This document shows, one piece after another, positions 22,798 to 35,286 of a stretch of 64,000 nt of DNA. The stretch comes from Hygrophila difformis (taxonomy: Eukaryota; Streptophyta; Magnoliopsida; Lamiales; Acanthaceae). The notes below the pieces were generated by a model, which had not been told where the DNA came from, made no database searches, and saw only the letters and a list, made by a program, of their open reading frames with translations. Position 1 is the first letter of the stretch. Every line of letters begins with the position of its first letter. Where the stretch lies: the NCBI GenBank assembly GCA_030278955.1, contig JAOANR010000009.1, forward strand, positions 35,999,504 through 36,063,503. Direction: 5' to 3'. A program made the translations under genes and the position numbers.

Positions 22798-23242
22798 GAA
22801 GTTTTCAAGCATTGATAACTGCATTTATTGTTGAGTTCGACTCGACGAATTGTATCCAATCAAAAATAAACAAGTTCAAATTGTTTTGAACTACGTAATG
22901 ACTTGATCCCTTCACAGGGTACGTAGGCAACTTGGAAATTTCAATTCTGAGTTCAGTCAAATAATAACAAACAACAACACACATTAATACTATCACGCAA
23001 CCAAACAATGTCCGAGCTCGCAAGGAGCTAACGCCCAACTTCGAGGACGAAGTTAATTCCTAAGGGGGAGAGGATGTAACACCCGAGAAATTTAATTCAC
23101 ATTCAAAGGAATGGAATTAATTTCTTGTGGAAGACGTTTATCCTTAAGGAAAGTAGATGGAGATACCCCAACATTGAATTGAGCCCAAAAGAAAGTGAGG
23201 GCGCAACTTCGGGGACGAAGTTGATTCTTAAGGGGGGTAGAC
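22798..23242 (+). promoter_or_regulatory. Gag-to-LTR spacer with two polypurine tracts
   Basis: Two similar junction sequences occur: gacgaagttaattcctaagg...aggatgtaacaccc (tract at 23,061-23,074) and gacgaagttgattcttaagg...agac directly before the 3' LTR (tract about 23,228-23,240). The first is followed by TGTAACACCC, which resembles the LTR start, so the spacer looks like it holds a duplicated tract/LTR-start junction. The same arrangement exists inverted in element 2 (30,227-30,420). Confidence 0.75.
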
Positions 23243-26200
23243 TGTAATACCCGGGATTTTTACAGCAAAATAAAAATTTATTTCCGAGAAGAAAATAGTT
23301 TATTACAATAAATTATTGCTCGGAAGTGAAACGCCGATAGATTCAAAAATTCAAAATGGAATAAAAGAGGAAAAGTAAGCCCGAAGAAATTCCATGAATC
23401 GAGTTAAAAGAATTGGAATTAAATTCAAGAAGGAAAGAATTTTAATTCCGAAAACCCGTGAAGTCGGAAATAATTTAATTAGATAAATTATCGCACGGGA
23501 GCCAAAAGAAGATGAATTGGAAGCCGACAAATCCGAAACCGATGGACTTAAGATTTCAAACACGAAATCAATCTAAGTCAAAATAGATTTAAGATAGGAA
23601 ATTATAATCCGAGAACGACCCGAAAAGTCGAGCCCGAAAATGTAGAAGGATAGAAGTCCGAAAGAGAGGAGAAACGGCCCGACGGGATTGCACGGCCAGC
23701 CGGGCGCAACGGCCCAGACCAGCCGCGCGCACCCCGCGCGCACCCGCGCCAGGACCGCGCCATCTATGGCAGTCTGCGGGAAGATCGCGATCAACGCGAT
23801 TTCTTGCCAAATTTCGACCCGAAAACTATGGTAACTTACCTTACCCGTGTAGGGGAGATCAAGGATCATTAGGAGGCTGATTGCCAGCCATTTCAACTCC
23901 CAAAATCCCTCTCAAAACCGCCCCCATCATCCTCCCCACTCAACCCACTCGAAAAGAAAGAAAAATCAAGTTCCTTGGCTTTCCGACACCGTTCCGACGA
24001 AGGAGACGACGTACGGACGAGTTGGGGAACTCCTCAAGCATCGAGTAGTGGTAAGGATGAATTTTCAATCTTGTTTTCATGACCTCTGGTCGACCTAAGG
24101 CCTGACACATGAGTTTTCCTCTCTTATTCACAAATCGGGACCGATGAGAAGGAGTCGGAGTTGTTTGGACGTGTTCGTGGCTTCCGGAGGCCATCCCGAC
24201 GAATCTTAGGATCTTAAACCTCACCCACTGTAAGTTAACTCCTTGCGTATCAATTTTGGGTGATTAAAATCGAACGAATCAATAGATCTAAACGAAAACG
24301 TAAAAATCGGACTTAAAAACCTCATCACGCGCATTTTCTGAAATCCGTTAAAAACTCTTATTTCGAGAACCCGAAACGAGAAACTCCGAACTGAAGATTT
24401 GTTCCCCACATTGTGATCTACGTTGTGTCAAATTTTCAAGCATTTTCATCAAGTTTTGACCCCCGAAATCGCGTCTGGTATTTTCTGAGTTGTTTCCAAA
24501 ACCGAAGGAAACTGGCAGATTTTCGTGTTCGAGTTCCTTGGCGTTTTTCTAATTGAATCCATCAAAACTAAACTTTTATGTAAAGATGAAAGTTGTAGCT
24601 AACTGTCTAAATATTGTGTCCGTAAAATTTCACGCATTTTCATTAACGTTTGCATACTCAAAAACCCGCCGAAACAGACTGCGGTTGAACGGAAAAGTTG
24701 ACAGATTATGTAGTCGAACTTGTTGTGCATTTTTCGATCCTTTATGGTCAAAACTAATCTTGGGTAAAAACATAAAAGTTGTAGATGATTGTGTCTAGTT
24801 TAACTCTGGAAAATTTCATAATTTTTGAACCTCGTTTGTTATGCCAAAAATTCGTCAAAGAATGAACCGTCAAATCTGAAATCCTGACAGTTTTTATGAC
24901 TTAACTTGATGCATATTTTTCACCCGTTTAAAGAATGATTCAACTTTGCATTCCTAAACAAAAGTTGTAGATAATTGAGTCTAGATTATGCATACAAAAT
25001 TTCACGGATTTTGGTGTTCATTTGATATGTCAAAATGGCCAATTTCCGGAACTGTTTTAAAATAACTTTTGAGTCCGCGCGCACACAGTGTGTTGTGGTC
25101 GATCTTTGAGCATCTAAAATTCATTATTTCCAAATTCTTAAAACATGAAATTTGTTCCTTAATGTGTTTTGTAGCTCCTGTAAAAATTTCACATCGATTG
25201 GTTTTGAAATGAATTTTTAATCGGCGTTACACGAACCTGTGACGAAAACAGTTTTTAAGACGTAAATTATTCTTTGCAATAAACTCAAATTTCAACTCAC
25301 TTCGGAACCTTATTTCCAAAAACTTAAAACATGAAAGTTGTTCGTGTGTGTATTTTTGAATTACTGGCCAAGTTTCAGAATTTTTGGAGGAAAAACGAAT
25401 TTTAAATTAAGAAAGGCGTGAACTGCCTCGAATAGGATTTTTCGAACTTGAGAAAACTCGAACTATGAAAACGCGATATCGATTATTTGATAACTTTGAA
25501 ATACGAACTTTCGAAAAATCCCGTTCACTAGGCTGAGCCGATCTTCATACTATCATTATCTTTGAGACTGCCTCGTTAGTGGTCTCCTTACTATGCCAAA
25601 ACGGCAGTTGTGCACATAGCCTGCCAAATCGGCAGTGGGAAATACACGGCCTGCCCGAGTGGTAGTGAAACCGTTTGAAAGGCCTGTCAAACGACAGTTG
25701 ATATACATGCCTGTCAAATTGACAGTAGATACACACGGCTTGCCGAAATGGCAATCGAGATACATGGCTAGCCAAAACGGCAGTCAATACTGATATGGCT
25801 GCGGCCGCCGGTTCACCGGCTAACTGATTATGATCTTTTGAGATTGCCTCGTTAGTGATCTCTCTCGTGTGGTGTCCTCTTCTTAGTTGCGGGATAAAAT
25901 ATAAAAGACTTGTGTGAGCGTTTAATTATGCTTAAATCCTATTTACCATGTTTTTAAATTATGCATTTAAATAACGTTATTAAATTATGCTTTTAGGTTA
26001 CGCTTTTAAATTAAGTCCTTTAATTTTTGTACTCTCGTCTTGAATAAATAAATCATGTTTTCCGCTGCAAGTAAGGTTACGAATTTTTAATATTTAAATT
26101 TGAGCCTGAGTAAAAGTATAAGTTTTAAATTAATTAAATAATCTTTTTAAAATCCCTTTTATTGTTACGTTAGGGATTAACTTACTCAGTATTTTATATA

Positions 26201-26560
26201 CTGATAAAACCCGTTGTTTATTTTTCTTTTACAGAGTATGAAGACATGGCATGATCATATGTACGCATTCGGGGTTCGGGATTTTTGAGAACCATATACG
26301 TTGCACTCTAGTATAGACTTTAGATTTTACTGTGTATTGGCCATGTTGGCCCATAGTTTGAATTTCCGCTGCAACTTATTATTTTTATCATATACGGATG
26401 ACATTACATTATTATTTTTAAGTAATTCCGGGCTTGCTTTTAAGACTTTTTCCAACACTTATAGCCTTGCATCTCTTTAGCAAGCTCGGAGAAACCGTGT
26501 CTTGCTAGGGAGGTGCGGCGGTGACACCTCGGCCTGGGTTATCAAATCCGGGGTGTTACA
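23243..26560 (+). repeat. Element 1, 3' LTR
   Basis: 3,318 bp, the same length as the 5' LTR and nearly identical. The right target duplication tgggc follows at 26,561-26,565. Confidence 0.95.
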
Positions 26561-26565
26561 TGGGC

Positions 26566-27119
26566 AATTACTTTTATTGTTCAATTGATTAAATTAAATT
26601 GGGAATATTTGTGTGAGGCATATATTGTATGTGTTTCCGAGAGTTTTTATTGTGAGGTTTTAATTTCTCATTTCTAAATTTGTTTTGAGTGATTTGGTTT
26701 GTGAGATTTTTATTTTTCACTTATAAATAGTGAGGAATTGAATTCCCTGAACACTAACTAGTTAAAACTTGAAACCATAAATTGTGCTTGATTGATCACA
26801 CAAGTTATCATTTTCCTTGATTGAGTCGAGCATTGCATTTTGTTTCTTGCCTTGCGCATCACCCTATTCCTTGATAGAGTCGAGCATCGCATTTTGCATT
26901 CGTGCTTTGCGCGTCTTATCACTCATTTCCCGAATCTTCCTATGCTCCTTACTTGGTGAATTTATTTGGAAAAACTTCGGAACCGAGCTATGCCTGAACT
27001 CAAGACATCTGACGCAAAGGTTTGAGTTTAGTGAGGTTCCACCCAAAAATATTTTATTTTTATTTTTATTTTTATTTTCCTAACTTCTTATACATATATT
27101 TGGAGTATTATTTTCTGAG
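26566..27119 (+). other. Leader of the outer element, second part
   Basis: Continuation of the untranslated leader interrupted at 17,870. It is T-rich and includes a ~55-bp direct repeat (ttgatagagtcgagcat/ttgattgagtcgagcat, near 26,818 and 26,870). The outer gag start follows. Confidence 0.6.
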
Positions 27120-27187
27120 ATGGCAGGAACCGAGAATGCTGACGTGACCACACTATTGCACTCCATCTGTGCTAAGCTTGGGAAAAT
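27120..27187 (+). pseudogene. gag: Outer element gag, first 23 codons
   Basis: ATG 27,120 opens a frame (MAGTENADVTTLLHSICAKL) that is cut by element 2 after aaaat (27,183-27,187). Leaving out element 2 and one copy of the aaaat duplication, the frame continues directly at 35,292, which supports this as the authentic start of the outer Gag. Confidence 0.8.
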
Positions 27188-30100
27188 TGTAACACCCCAG
27201 ATTTGATAACCCAGGCCGGGGTGCCACCGCCACACCTCCCTAGCAAGACGCGGTTTCTCCGAGCTTGCTAAAGAAATGCAAGGCTTTAGGTGTTGGAAAA
27301 AAAGAGTTTTAAAAGCTAGTCCGGAATTACTTAAAATAATAATGTAATATCATCCATACATGATAAAAATAATAAGTTGCAGCGGAAATTAAAATACAGG
27401 GCCGACATGGCCAAAACTCGGGTTAACAAGCCCGTAGGCAAGTCATGTAAAACAAATAATTAAATGCCCAAAGTCATCCCCCGATGCATGATCATGCTCC
27501 GTACTCTGTAATGGAAAGATGAACAACGGGTTTTATCAGTATATAAAATACTGAGTAAGTTAATCCCTAACAAAACAATTTAAGATATTACATGTGTTTA
27601 ATTAAAATTACACTTTTCATGCGTTACGAAATTAATTTAAAATTCATAGTTTACTTGCAGCGGAAAAACATGATTAATTTATTCAAGACGAGAATACATA
27701 ATTTAAGGTCTTAATTTAAAAGCGAAATTTTAAAAGCATAGTTTAAAAACGTAATTTAGAAGCATAATTTAAAAACGTGATAAATAATTGCAGCTTAATT
27801 AAATACGCACACAAGTCTTTTAAGTTTTATCCCGCAGCTAAGAAGAGGACACCACACAAGGGAGATCACTAACGAGGCAATCTCAATAATCATAATCAGT
27901 TAGCCGGTGAGCCGGCGGCCGCAGCCATATCAGTATTGATTGTCGTTTTGGCTAGCCATGTATCTCGATTGCCATTCCGGCAAGCCGTGTGTATCTACTG
28001 TCAATTTGACAGGCATGTATATCAACTGTCATTTGACAGGCCTTTCAAGCGGTTTCACTGCCACTCGGGCGGGCCGTGTATTTCTCACTGCCGTTTTGGC
28101 AGGCCATGTGCACAACTGCCGTTTTGGCATAATAAGGAGATCACTAACGAGGCAATCTCAGATAGTAAGGAGACCATTAACGAGCCAGTCTCAAAGATAA
28201 TGATAGCATGAAGATCGACTCAGCCTAGTGAACGGGATTTTTCGAAAGTTCGTATTTCAAAGTTATCAGAATATTCGATATCGCGTTTCATAGTTTGAGT
28301 TTTCTCAAGTTCGAAAAATCCGATTCGACGCAGTTTACGCCTTTCTTAATTAAAAATTCATCTTTACACTAAAAATTCTGAAATTTACATAGTAGTACGA
28401 AAACACACTCACGAACAACTTTCATGTTTTAAATTTTTGGAAATAAGGTTTCGAAGTGAGTCAAAATTTGAGTTCTTTACAAAAGATAATTTCTGTCTCA
28501 AAAACGGATTCTGTCACAGGTTCGTGCGACGCCGATTAAAAATTCATTTCAAAGCCAATTGATCCAAACTTTTTACAGGAGATACTAAACACATTAAGGA
28601 ACAACTTTCATGTTTTAAGAATTTAGAAATAATGAATTTTAGATGTTCAAAAATCGACCACAACACGCTGTACACGCGCGGACTCAAAAGATAGTTTTAA
28701 ACAGTTCTGAAGTTTGGCCACTTTGACATATCAAATGAACACCAAAATTCATGAAATGTTATATGCATAATCTAGACACAATTATCTACAACTTTTGTTT
28801 AGAAATGCAAAGTTGAATCATTCTAAAAACGGGTGAAAAACATGCATCAAGTCGAATAAGAAAATCTGTCAACAGTTTCAAACGTTCGGTTTGTCACAGA
28901 AAGTTTACAGCGAGATTTGGAATAGCAAATCTTAATGTCAATGGCTGAAATTTGGACACAAGGTAGATTAAAGTCTTAGGAACAAAATCTATGTTGAAAG
29001 GTTTTCGGTTTGAATTCCCGAAGATCGAGTTTTAGGCGGGTTTTTGAAATTGGACGAAAATAGGGTTTTTGAAAATCGATTTTTGTTACGGGTCTAGATC
29101 TCGAGTTTTAAACAACAATAAACCAAAAGAATTTGTGAGTAAGGTCTTAGCTTACATAGTTAGAGATTAGGATTGTTGTCGGGGCTTTTCGGACGTCCTA
29201 GGGTCGCGACGAGCGGCCAACTTTTCCGATCGCTTTTCGTTCGTCCCCCGTCGTAAAATCGTAGCAAAAGAAAGGATGTTATATTTTGAGTTTTTAATCG
29301 TTATGGACGGACTAAACACTATATATAACTTACCAAGGGTCTAGAAAGCAGGGCTTGGTTCCTTTCACCTCGTCGTCGCCGGAATGCTCGCCGGAAAGTG
29401 GATTCGAAGAGAGTTTTGACTTGGAGAGGAAGAATGGAGGGGAAGCTTGAGTGTTTCTGTGAGTTATGGGGATTTGGACGCCCCATTACTGTCCTATAGC
29501 CTTCCCTAAGGCTGGGATTCGGTTGCCATGGTTAGGGATCGAACTTTTGGCAAGGAAATCGCCATGGAATGAAAGTTTACACCTTCAGCACCTCTGGCGC
29601 GTTGGTGACGCGCACCTACGCCTTTGCCCGCGCGGAGCACGCGTGGCCAGGCTTGGAGTCGCGACTCCGCCTTCCGCGCGGTGGCCGCGCGGCGGAGCGC
29701 GGCTAGCGCGGGCCGGCCGGACCGGCCGGTTCGGCGGTCCACGTGGTTCGTCAGGTCTTTTCTTCTTTTCTCTATCGGTTTTCTACCCTCTACGTGTTCG
29801 GGCTCAACTTTTGGGTCGTTCTCGGGTTACGATTCCTTTCTTAAATTTATTTCGACTCCAATGAATTTCATATTCGAAATCTTGAATCCGTCGAGTTTGA
29901 ATCCGTTGGCTTGAATTTGTCGTCTTTTGGCTCCCGTGCAATAATTTATCTAATTAAATTATTTCCGACTTCACGGGTTCTTGGAATTAAAATTCTTTTC
30001 CTTCTTGAATTTAATTCCAATTCTTTTGGGATTAATCCATGGAATATGTTCGGGCTTCCTTTCCCTCTTTCATCCCATTTTGACTTGATCAAAATTTGGG

Positions 30101-30226
30101 TTCGAATTCGTTGAATTTATTGGTCACGCCATTTCCGAGCAATAATTTATTGTAATAAATTATTTTCTTCTCGGAAATAAATTTTATTTCGTTTCTTTGG
30201 GCGTTGTAAAAACCCCGGGTATTACA
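27188..30226 (-). repeat. Element 2, 3' LTR (left)
   Basis: TGTAACACCC...GGGTATTACA on the plus strand. It contains the inverted hairpin array (27,940-28,130), and a very GC-rich CpG-dense block (29,590-29,760) with nested palindromes such as ggccggccggaccggccgg. Open frames in this block (e.g. 29,466-29,864) are by-products of GC richness. Confidence 0.92.
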
Positions 30227-30671
30227 GTCAACCCCCCTTAAGAATCAAATTCGTCCCCGAAGTTGCGCCCTCGCTTTCTTTTGGGCTCAATTTAACGTTG
30301 GGGTATTTCCATCTACTCTCCTTAAGGATAAACGTCTTCCACAAGAAATTTATTCCATTCCTTTGAACGTGAATTAAATTTCTCGGGTGTTATATCCTCT
30401 CCCCCTTAGGAATCAACTTCGTCCTCGAAGTTGGGCGTTAGCTCCTCGCGAGCTCGGACATTGTTTGGTTGCGTGATTGTATTAATGTGCGTTGTTGTTT
30501 GTTATTATTTGACTGAACCCAGAATTGAAATTTCCAAGTTGCCTACGTACCCTGTGAAGGGATCAAGTCATTACGTAGTTCAAAACAATTTGAACTTGTT
30601 TATTTTTGATTGGATAGAATTCGTCGAGTCGAACTCAACAATAAATGCAGTTATCGATGCTTGAAAACTTC
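30227..30671 (-). promoter_or_regulatory. Element 2 spacer with two inverted polypurine tracts
   Basis: As pyrimidine runs on the plus strand: acccccctt beside the LTR (30,230-30,239) and ctctcccccttagg (about 30,397-30,410). This mirrors the element 1 spacer. Confidence 0.7.
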
Positions 30672-31701
30672 TTACGGTTGCTTGGGCCGAGTGGTCACGT
30701 CCTCTCTCCTGTTTATGTTTTCCATTCGCGTCCGACAGTCACGCAGCTGATGACCATGTCGACTGCACCGAAGGCATGCTCCAGGCTGAGGGCATCCTCT
30801 CGCATAGTGTGGTTTACCACACTTTGGACATGGTGGCGCATAGTCACCATGGTTGAAGACTATCCCCTTGTTTCGTCCATTGTCGTTTTGATGTGGTTGG
30901 TTCGAGTTTCTACGGACATGGTCCTTATTCCTCTTGTATCCTCCTTGTGGTCCTTGGTTAGTCCCATCTACCGATTTCCGTTTCAGTCCTTGAACTCGTG
31001 CAACCGCTACTGCACGATCATACACGGCTTGTAGGTCAGGGTAGTGCTCACCCGTGATACCCTCTCTAATAGATAGGTTCAGTCCTAACTCGAACTTCTG
31101 TGCCTTCTCTACATCAGTTGGCACCAGTCTCGGCGCGAACCGCACCAACTCCTTGAAACGGTTATAGTATTCTTGGACCATTTTTCCTCCTTGCCTTAGT
31201 GCCAGAAATTCCTCGTACATGGCAGCCTTCGTGCTCATGGGATAAAAATGATCCCTAAGCAGATCCGTGAATTTTGACCATGTGTAGGGCTCGTCGTACT
31301 CCGCACGTTTCCATTGGGTGGCTTGCCACCAATCATCCGCCTCGCCTCCTAGGTAGTATGAAGCTACGTGAACCTTTTCCCCCGTCGGGACACTTTACGG
31401 TGTTCAACAGCTTATCGACCGTCCGTATCCATTCCTCTAGCTGAGCCAGGTCCTCTTCGCCGGCGTAGTGGGGTGGTTGGTAAGGGTTTACCAAGGCTAA
31501 GTAGTTGACTCGGGCTACCGGTGGTGGTACACCCGCTTGTGCGCGTTGCACTTCAGCATTTCCTAATACTGCGAGATCTTCTTCAACCGTCCTTAGACGC
31601 TCATCCATATTCTGAGGAATCTCATTGTTGTTTGGCATGTTGGGGAGGTCAGAGTCAATGTTGTTTGGGATTACATTCCTGGGTCTTCCCCTAGGTGCCA
31701 T
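30672..31701 (-). pseudogene. gag: Gag polyprotein, element 2 (frameshifted)
   Basis: Same Gag as element 1: start MAPRGRPRN at 31,701, capsid segment (VNPYQPPHYAGEE, FYPMSTKAAMYEEF, VQEYYNRFKELVRFAPRL), zinc-knuckle region (CPKCGKPHYARGC, CLRCSRHGHQLRDC), stop at 30,672. A frame change near 31,380 (after KCPDG, where element 1 reads EKVHVASYY) breaks the ORF into two parts, so this copy cannot make a full Gag. There is no protease or polymerase. Confidence 0.9.
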
Positions 31702-32205
31702 TCTCTGTTTTAAAAGCACGCGAAGATGAGCTTCTAATCTAAGGCACGTTAGCATTCAAGAAAAATCTATAAGGTAGGATTGGCAAGAGGTAATAGATAG
31801 GAGAATGCTAAACTTAGGTGATCAAGTTCTAGGACTAAGGCAAAATTAATTTTAAGCAAACGCTTCTAAGTCAAGGTCATGACCAATTTTAAGGTAAGAG
31901 TTTTGACACTGTTAATTCACATAAAAAAAATTAGCGCGATATTCATGTATGTATGCAAATGCATGTATGCTTTATACAATGTTACCCCAACCCCGAAAAA
32001 TATTTTAGTGACTTTAAAAACTTGTTGGAAAAATTTCTATGCATATGTAAATATTTTTCATGGGTTTAAAATAAATTTTGTTCCATGGAAATAAAACTTA
32101 AAATAATAATAATGGTACTAAAAAAATTAAAATAATATTAGTATTTGTTTAAAGATCCTTGGCTTCTATATTGGCCAAAAATAATAATAATTAAAAATAT
32201 TTACG
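31702..32205 (-). other. Leader of element 2
   Basis: Untranslated leader between primer-binding site and gag on the minus strand, alignable with 21,206-21,735 of element 1. Confidence 0.7.
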
Positions 32206-32218
32206 GGCTCTGATACCA
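32206..32218 (-). promoter_or_regulatory. Primer-binding site, element 2
   Basis: gggctctgatacca on the plus strand is the complement of tggtatcagagccc, three bases from the LTR at 32,222. Confidence 0.9.
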
Positions 32219-32221
32219 CTT

Positions 32222-35200
32222 TGTAACACCCCGGATTTGATAACCCAGGCCGGAGTGCCACCGCCACACCTCCCTACCAAGATGCGGTTTCTCCGAGCTT
32301 GCTAAAGAGATGCAAGGCTTTAGGTGTTGGAAAAAAAGAGTTTTAAAAGCTAGTCCGGAATTACTTAAAATAATAATGTAATATCATCCATACATGATAA
32401 AAATAATAAGTTGCAGCGGAAATTAAAATACAGGGCCGACATGGCCAAAACTCGGGTTAACAAGCCCGTAGGCAAGTCATGTAAAACAAATAATTAAATG
32501 CCCAAAGTCATCCCCCGATGCATGATCATGCTCCGTACTCTGTAATGGAAAGATGAACAACGGGTTTTATCAGTATATAAAATACTGAGTAAGTTAATCC
32601 CTAACAAAACAATTTAAGGGGTTACATGTGTTTAATTAAAATTACACTTTTCATGCGTTACGAAATTAATTTAAAATTCATAGTTTACTTGCAGCGAAAA
32701 AACATGATTAATTTATTCAAGACGAGAATACATAATTTAAGGTCTTAATTTTAAAGCGAAATTTTAAAAGCATAGTTTAAAACCATAATTTAGAAGCATA
32801 ATTTAAAAACGTGATAAATAATTGCAGCTTAATTAAATACGCACACAAGTCTTTTAAGTTTTATCCCGCAGCTAAGAAGAGGACACCACACAAAGGAGAT
32901 CACTAACGAGGCAATCTCAATAATCATAATCAGTTAGCCGGTGAGCCGGCGGCCGCAGCCATATCAGTATTGACTGCCGTTTTGGCTAGCCATGTATCTC
33001 GATTGCCATTCCGGCAAGCCGTGTGTATCTACTGTCAATTTGACAGGCATGTATATCAACTGTCATTTGACAGACCTTTCAAGCGGTTTCACTGCCACTC
33101 GGGCAGGCCGTGTATTTCTCACTGCCGTTTTGGCAGGCCATGTGCATAACTGCCGTTTTGGCATAATAAGGAGATCACTAACGAGGCAATCTCAGATAGT
33201 AAGGAGACCACTAACGAGGCAGTCTCAAAGATAATGATAGCATAAAGATCGGCTCAGCCTAGTGAACGGGATTTTCCGAAAGTTCGTATTTCAAAGTTAT
33301 CAGAATATTCGATATTGCGTTTCATAGTTCGAGTTTTCTCAAGTTCGAAAAATCCGATTCGACGCAGTTTACGCCTTTCTTAATTAAAAATTCATCTTTA
33401 CACTAAAAATTCTGAAATTTACACAGTAGTTCGAAAACACACTCACAAACAACTTTCATGTTTTAAGTTTTTGGAAATAAGGTTTCGAAGTGAGTCAAAA
33501 TTTGAGTTCTTTACAAAAGATAATTTCTGTCTCAAAAACTGATTCCGTCACAGGTTCGTGCGACGCCAATTAAAAATTCATTTCAAAGCCAATTGATCCG
33601 AAATGTTTACTGGAGATACTCAACACATTAAGGAACAACTTTCATGTTTTAAGAATTTAGAAATAATGAATTTTAGATGTTCAAAAATCGACCACAACAC
33701 GCTGTACACGCGCGGACTCAAAAGATAGTTTTAAACAGTTCTGAAGTTCGGCCATTTTGACATATCAAATGAACACCAAAATTCATGAAATTTTATATGC
33801 ATAATCTAGACACAATTATCCACAACGTTTGTTTAGAAATGCAAAGTTGAATCATTTTAAAAACGGGTGAAAAACATGCATCAATTCGAATAAGAAAATC
33901 TGTCAACAGTTTCAAACATTCGGTTTGTCACAGAACGTTTACGGCGAGATTTGGAATAGCAAATCTTAATGTCAATGGCTGAAATTTGGACACAATGTAG
34001 ACTAAAGTCTTAGGAACAAAATCTATGTTGAAAAGTTTTCGGTTTGAATTCTCGAAGATCGAGTTTTACGCGAGTTTTTGAAATTGGACGAAAATAGGGT
34101 TTTTGAATATCGATTTTTGTTACGGGTCTAGATCTCGAGGTTTAACAACAAAAAACCACAAAAATTTGTGAGTAAGGTCTTAACTTACATTGTTAGAGAT
34201 TAGGATTGTTGTCGGGGCTTTTCGGACGTCCTAGGGTCGCGACGAGCGGCCAACTTTTCCGATCGCTTTTCGTTCGTCGCCCGTCGTAAAATCGTAGCAA
34301 AAGAAAGGATGTTAGATTTCGAGTTTTTAATCATTATGGACGGACTAAACACTATACCATAACTTACCAAGGGTCTAGAAAGCAGGGCTTGGTTCCTTTC
34401 GCCTCGTCGTCGCCGGAATGCTAGCCGGAAAGTGGATTCGAAGAGAGTTTTGACTTGGAGAGGAAGAATGGAGGGGAAGCTTGAGTGTTTCTGTGAATTA
34501 TGGGGATTTGGACGTCCCATTGCCGTCCTATAGCCTTCCCTAAGGCTGGGATTCGGTTGCCATGGTTAGGGATCGAACTTTTGGCAAGGAAATCGCCATG
34601 GAAGGAAAGTTTACACCTTCAGCACCTCTGGCGCGCTGGTGACGCGCACCTGCGCCTTTGCCCGCGCGGAGCACGCGTGGCCAGGCTTGGAGTCGCGACT
34701 CCGCCTTCTGCGCGGTGGCCGCGCGGCGGCGCGCGGCTAGAGCGGGCCGGCCGGACCGGCCGGTCCGGCGGTCCGCGTGGTTCGTCGGGTCTTTTCTTCT
34801 TTTCTCTATCGGTTTTCTACCCTCTATGTGTTCGGGCTCAACTTTTCGGGTCGTTCTCGGGTTACGATTCCTTTCTTAAATTTATTTCGACTCCAATGAA
34901 TTTCATATTCGAAATCTTGAATCCGTCGAGTTTGAATCCGTTGGCTTGAATTCGTCGTCTTTTGGCTCCCGTGCAATAATTTATCTAATTAAATTATTTC
35001 CGACTTCACGGGTTCTTGGAATTAAAATTCTTTTCCTTCTTGAATTTAATTCCAATTCTTTTGGGATTAATCCATTGAATATCTTCGGGCTTCCTTTCCC
35101 TCTTTCATCCCATTTTGACTTGATCAAAATTTGGGTTCGAATTCTTTGAATTTATTGGTCACGCCATTTCCGAGCAATAATTTATTGTAATAAATTATTT

Positions 35201-35286
35201 TTCTTCTCGGAAATAAATTTTATTTCGTTTCTTTGGGCGTTGTAAAAACCCCGGGTATTACAATTGTAAAAACCCCGGGTATTACA
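32222..35286 (-). repeat. Element 2, 5' LTR (right) with duplicated 24-bp terminus
   Basis: The LTR proper runs to 35,262 (3,041 bp); the terminal sequence ttgtaaaaaccccgggtattaca is then repeated, ending at 35,286. The target duplication aaaat follows the second copy, so the repeat was either part of the inserted DNA or arose by slippage later. The hairpin array is at 32,975-33,165 and the GC block at 34,620-34,790. Confidence 0.9.

Larger units (their letters stand above)
17871..26560 (+). mobile_element. Element 1: gag-only LTR retrotransposon (TR-GAG type) with 3.3-kb LTRs
   Basis: This is a complete insertion of 8,690 bp: two LTRs of 3,318 bp each, a primer-binding site, one gag ORF, a spacer with two polypurine tracts, and an exact 5-bp target duplication tgggc (17,866-17,870 and 26,561-26,565). 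Comparing the LTRs by eye I found six substitutions (e.g. near 18,625, 20,167, 20,591, 20,781 and two near 20,940-20,955) and no indel. It lacks protease, RT and integrase, so it must move with enzymes of a partner, probably a Tekay/Del-type chromovirus, judging from the 'aaagttgtag' LTR repeats and the Gag. Confidence 0.95.
27188..35286 (-). mobile_element. Element 2: older gag-only LTR retrotransposon of the same family, inverted
   Basis: 8,099 bp on the minus strand with LTRs at 27,188-30,226 (3,039 bp) and 32,222-35,286, primer-binding site at 32,206-32,218, gag at 30,672-31,701, and exact target duplication aaaat (27,183-27,187 and 35,287-35,291). The LTRs differ at many sites (several in the first 300 bases alone), so it is older than element 1. 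Its LTR shares the hairpin array and 'aaagttgtag' repeats with element 1 but has its own GC-rich block (29,590-29,760). The 35,263-35,286 end carries an extra 24-bp copy of the LTR terminus. Confidence 0.93.

Noticed and set aside
29466..29864. 132-codon frame and antisense partners in the GC-rich LTR block (also 34,500-34,949)
   Set aside because: Both copies are LTR sequence; frames differ between copies and have no homology I recognise.
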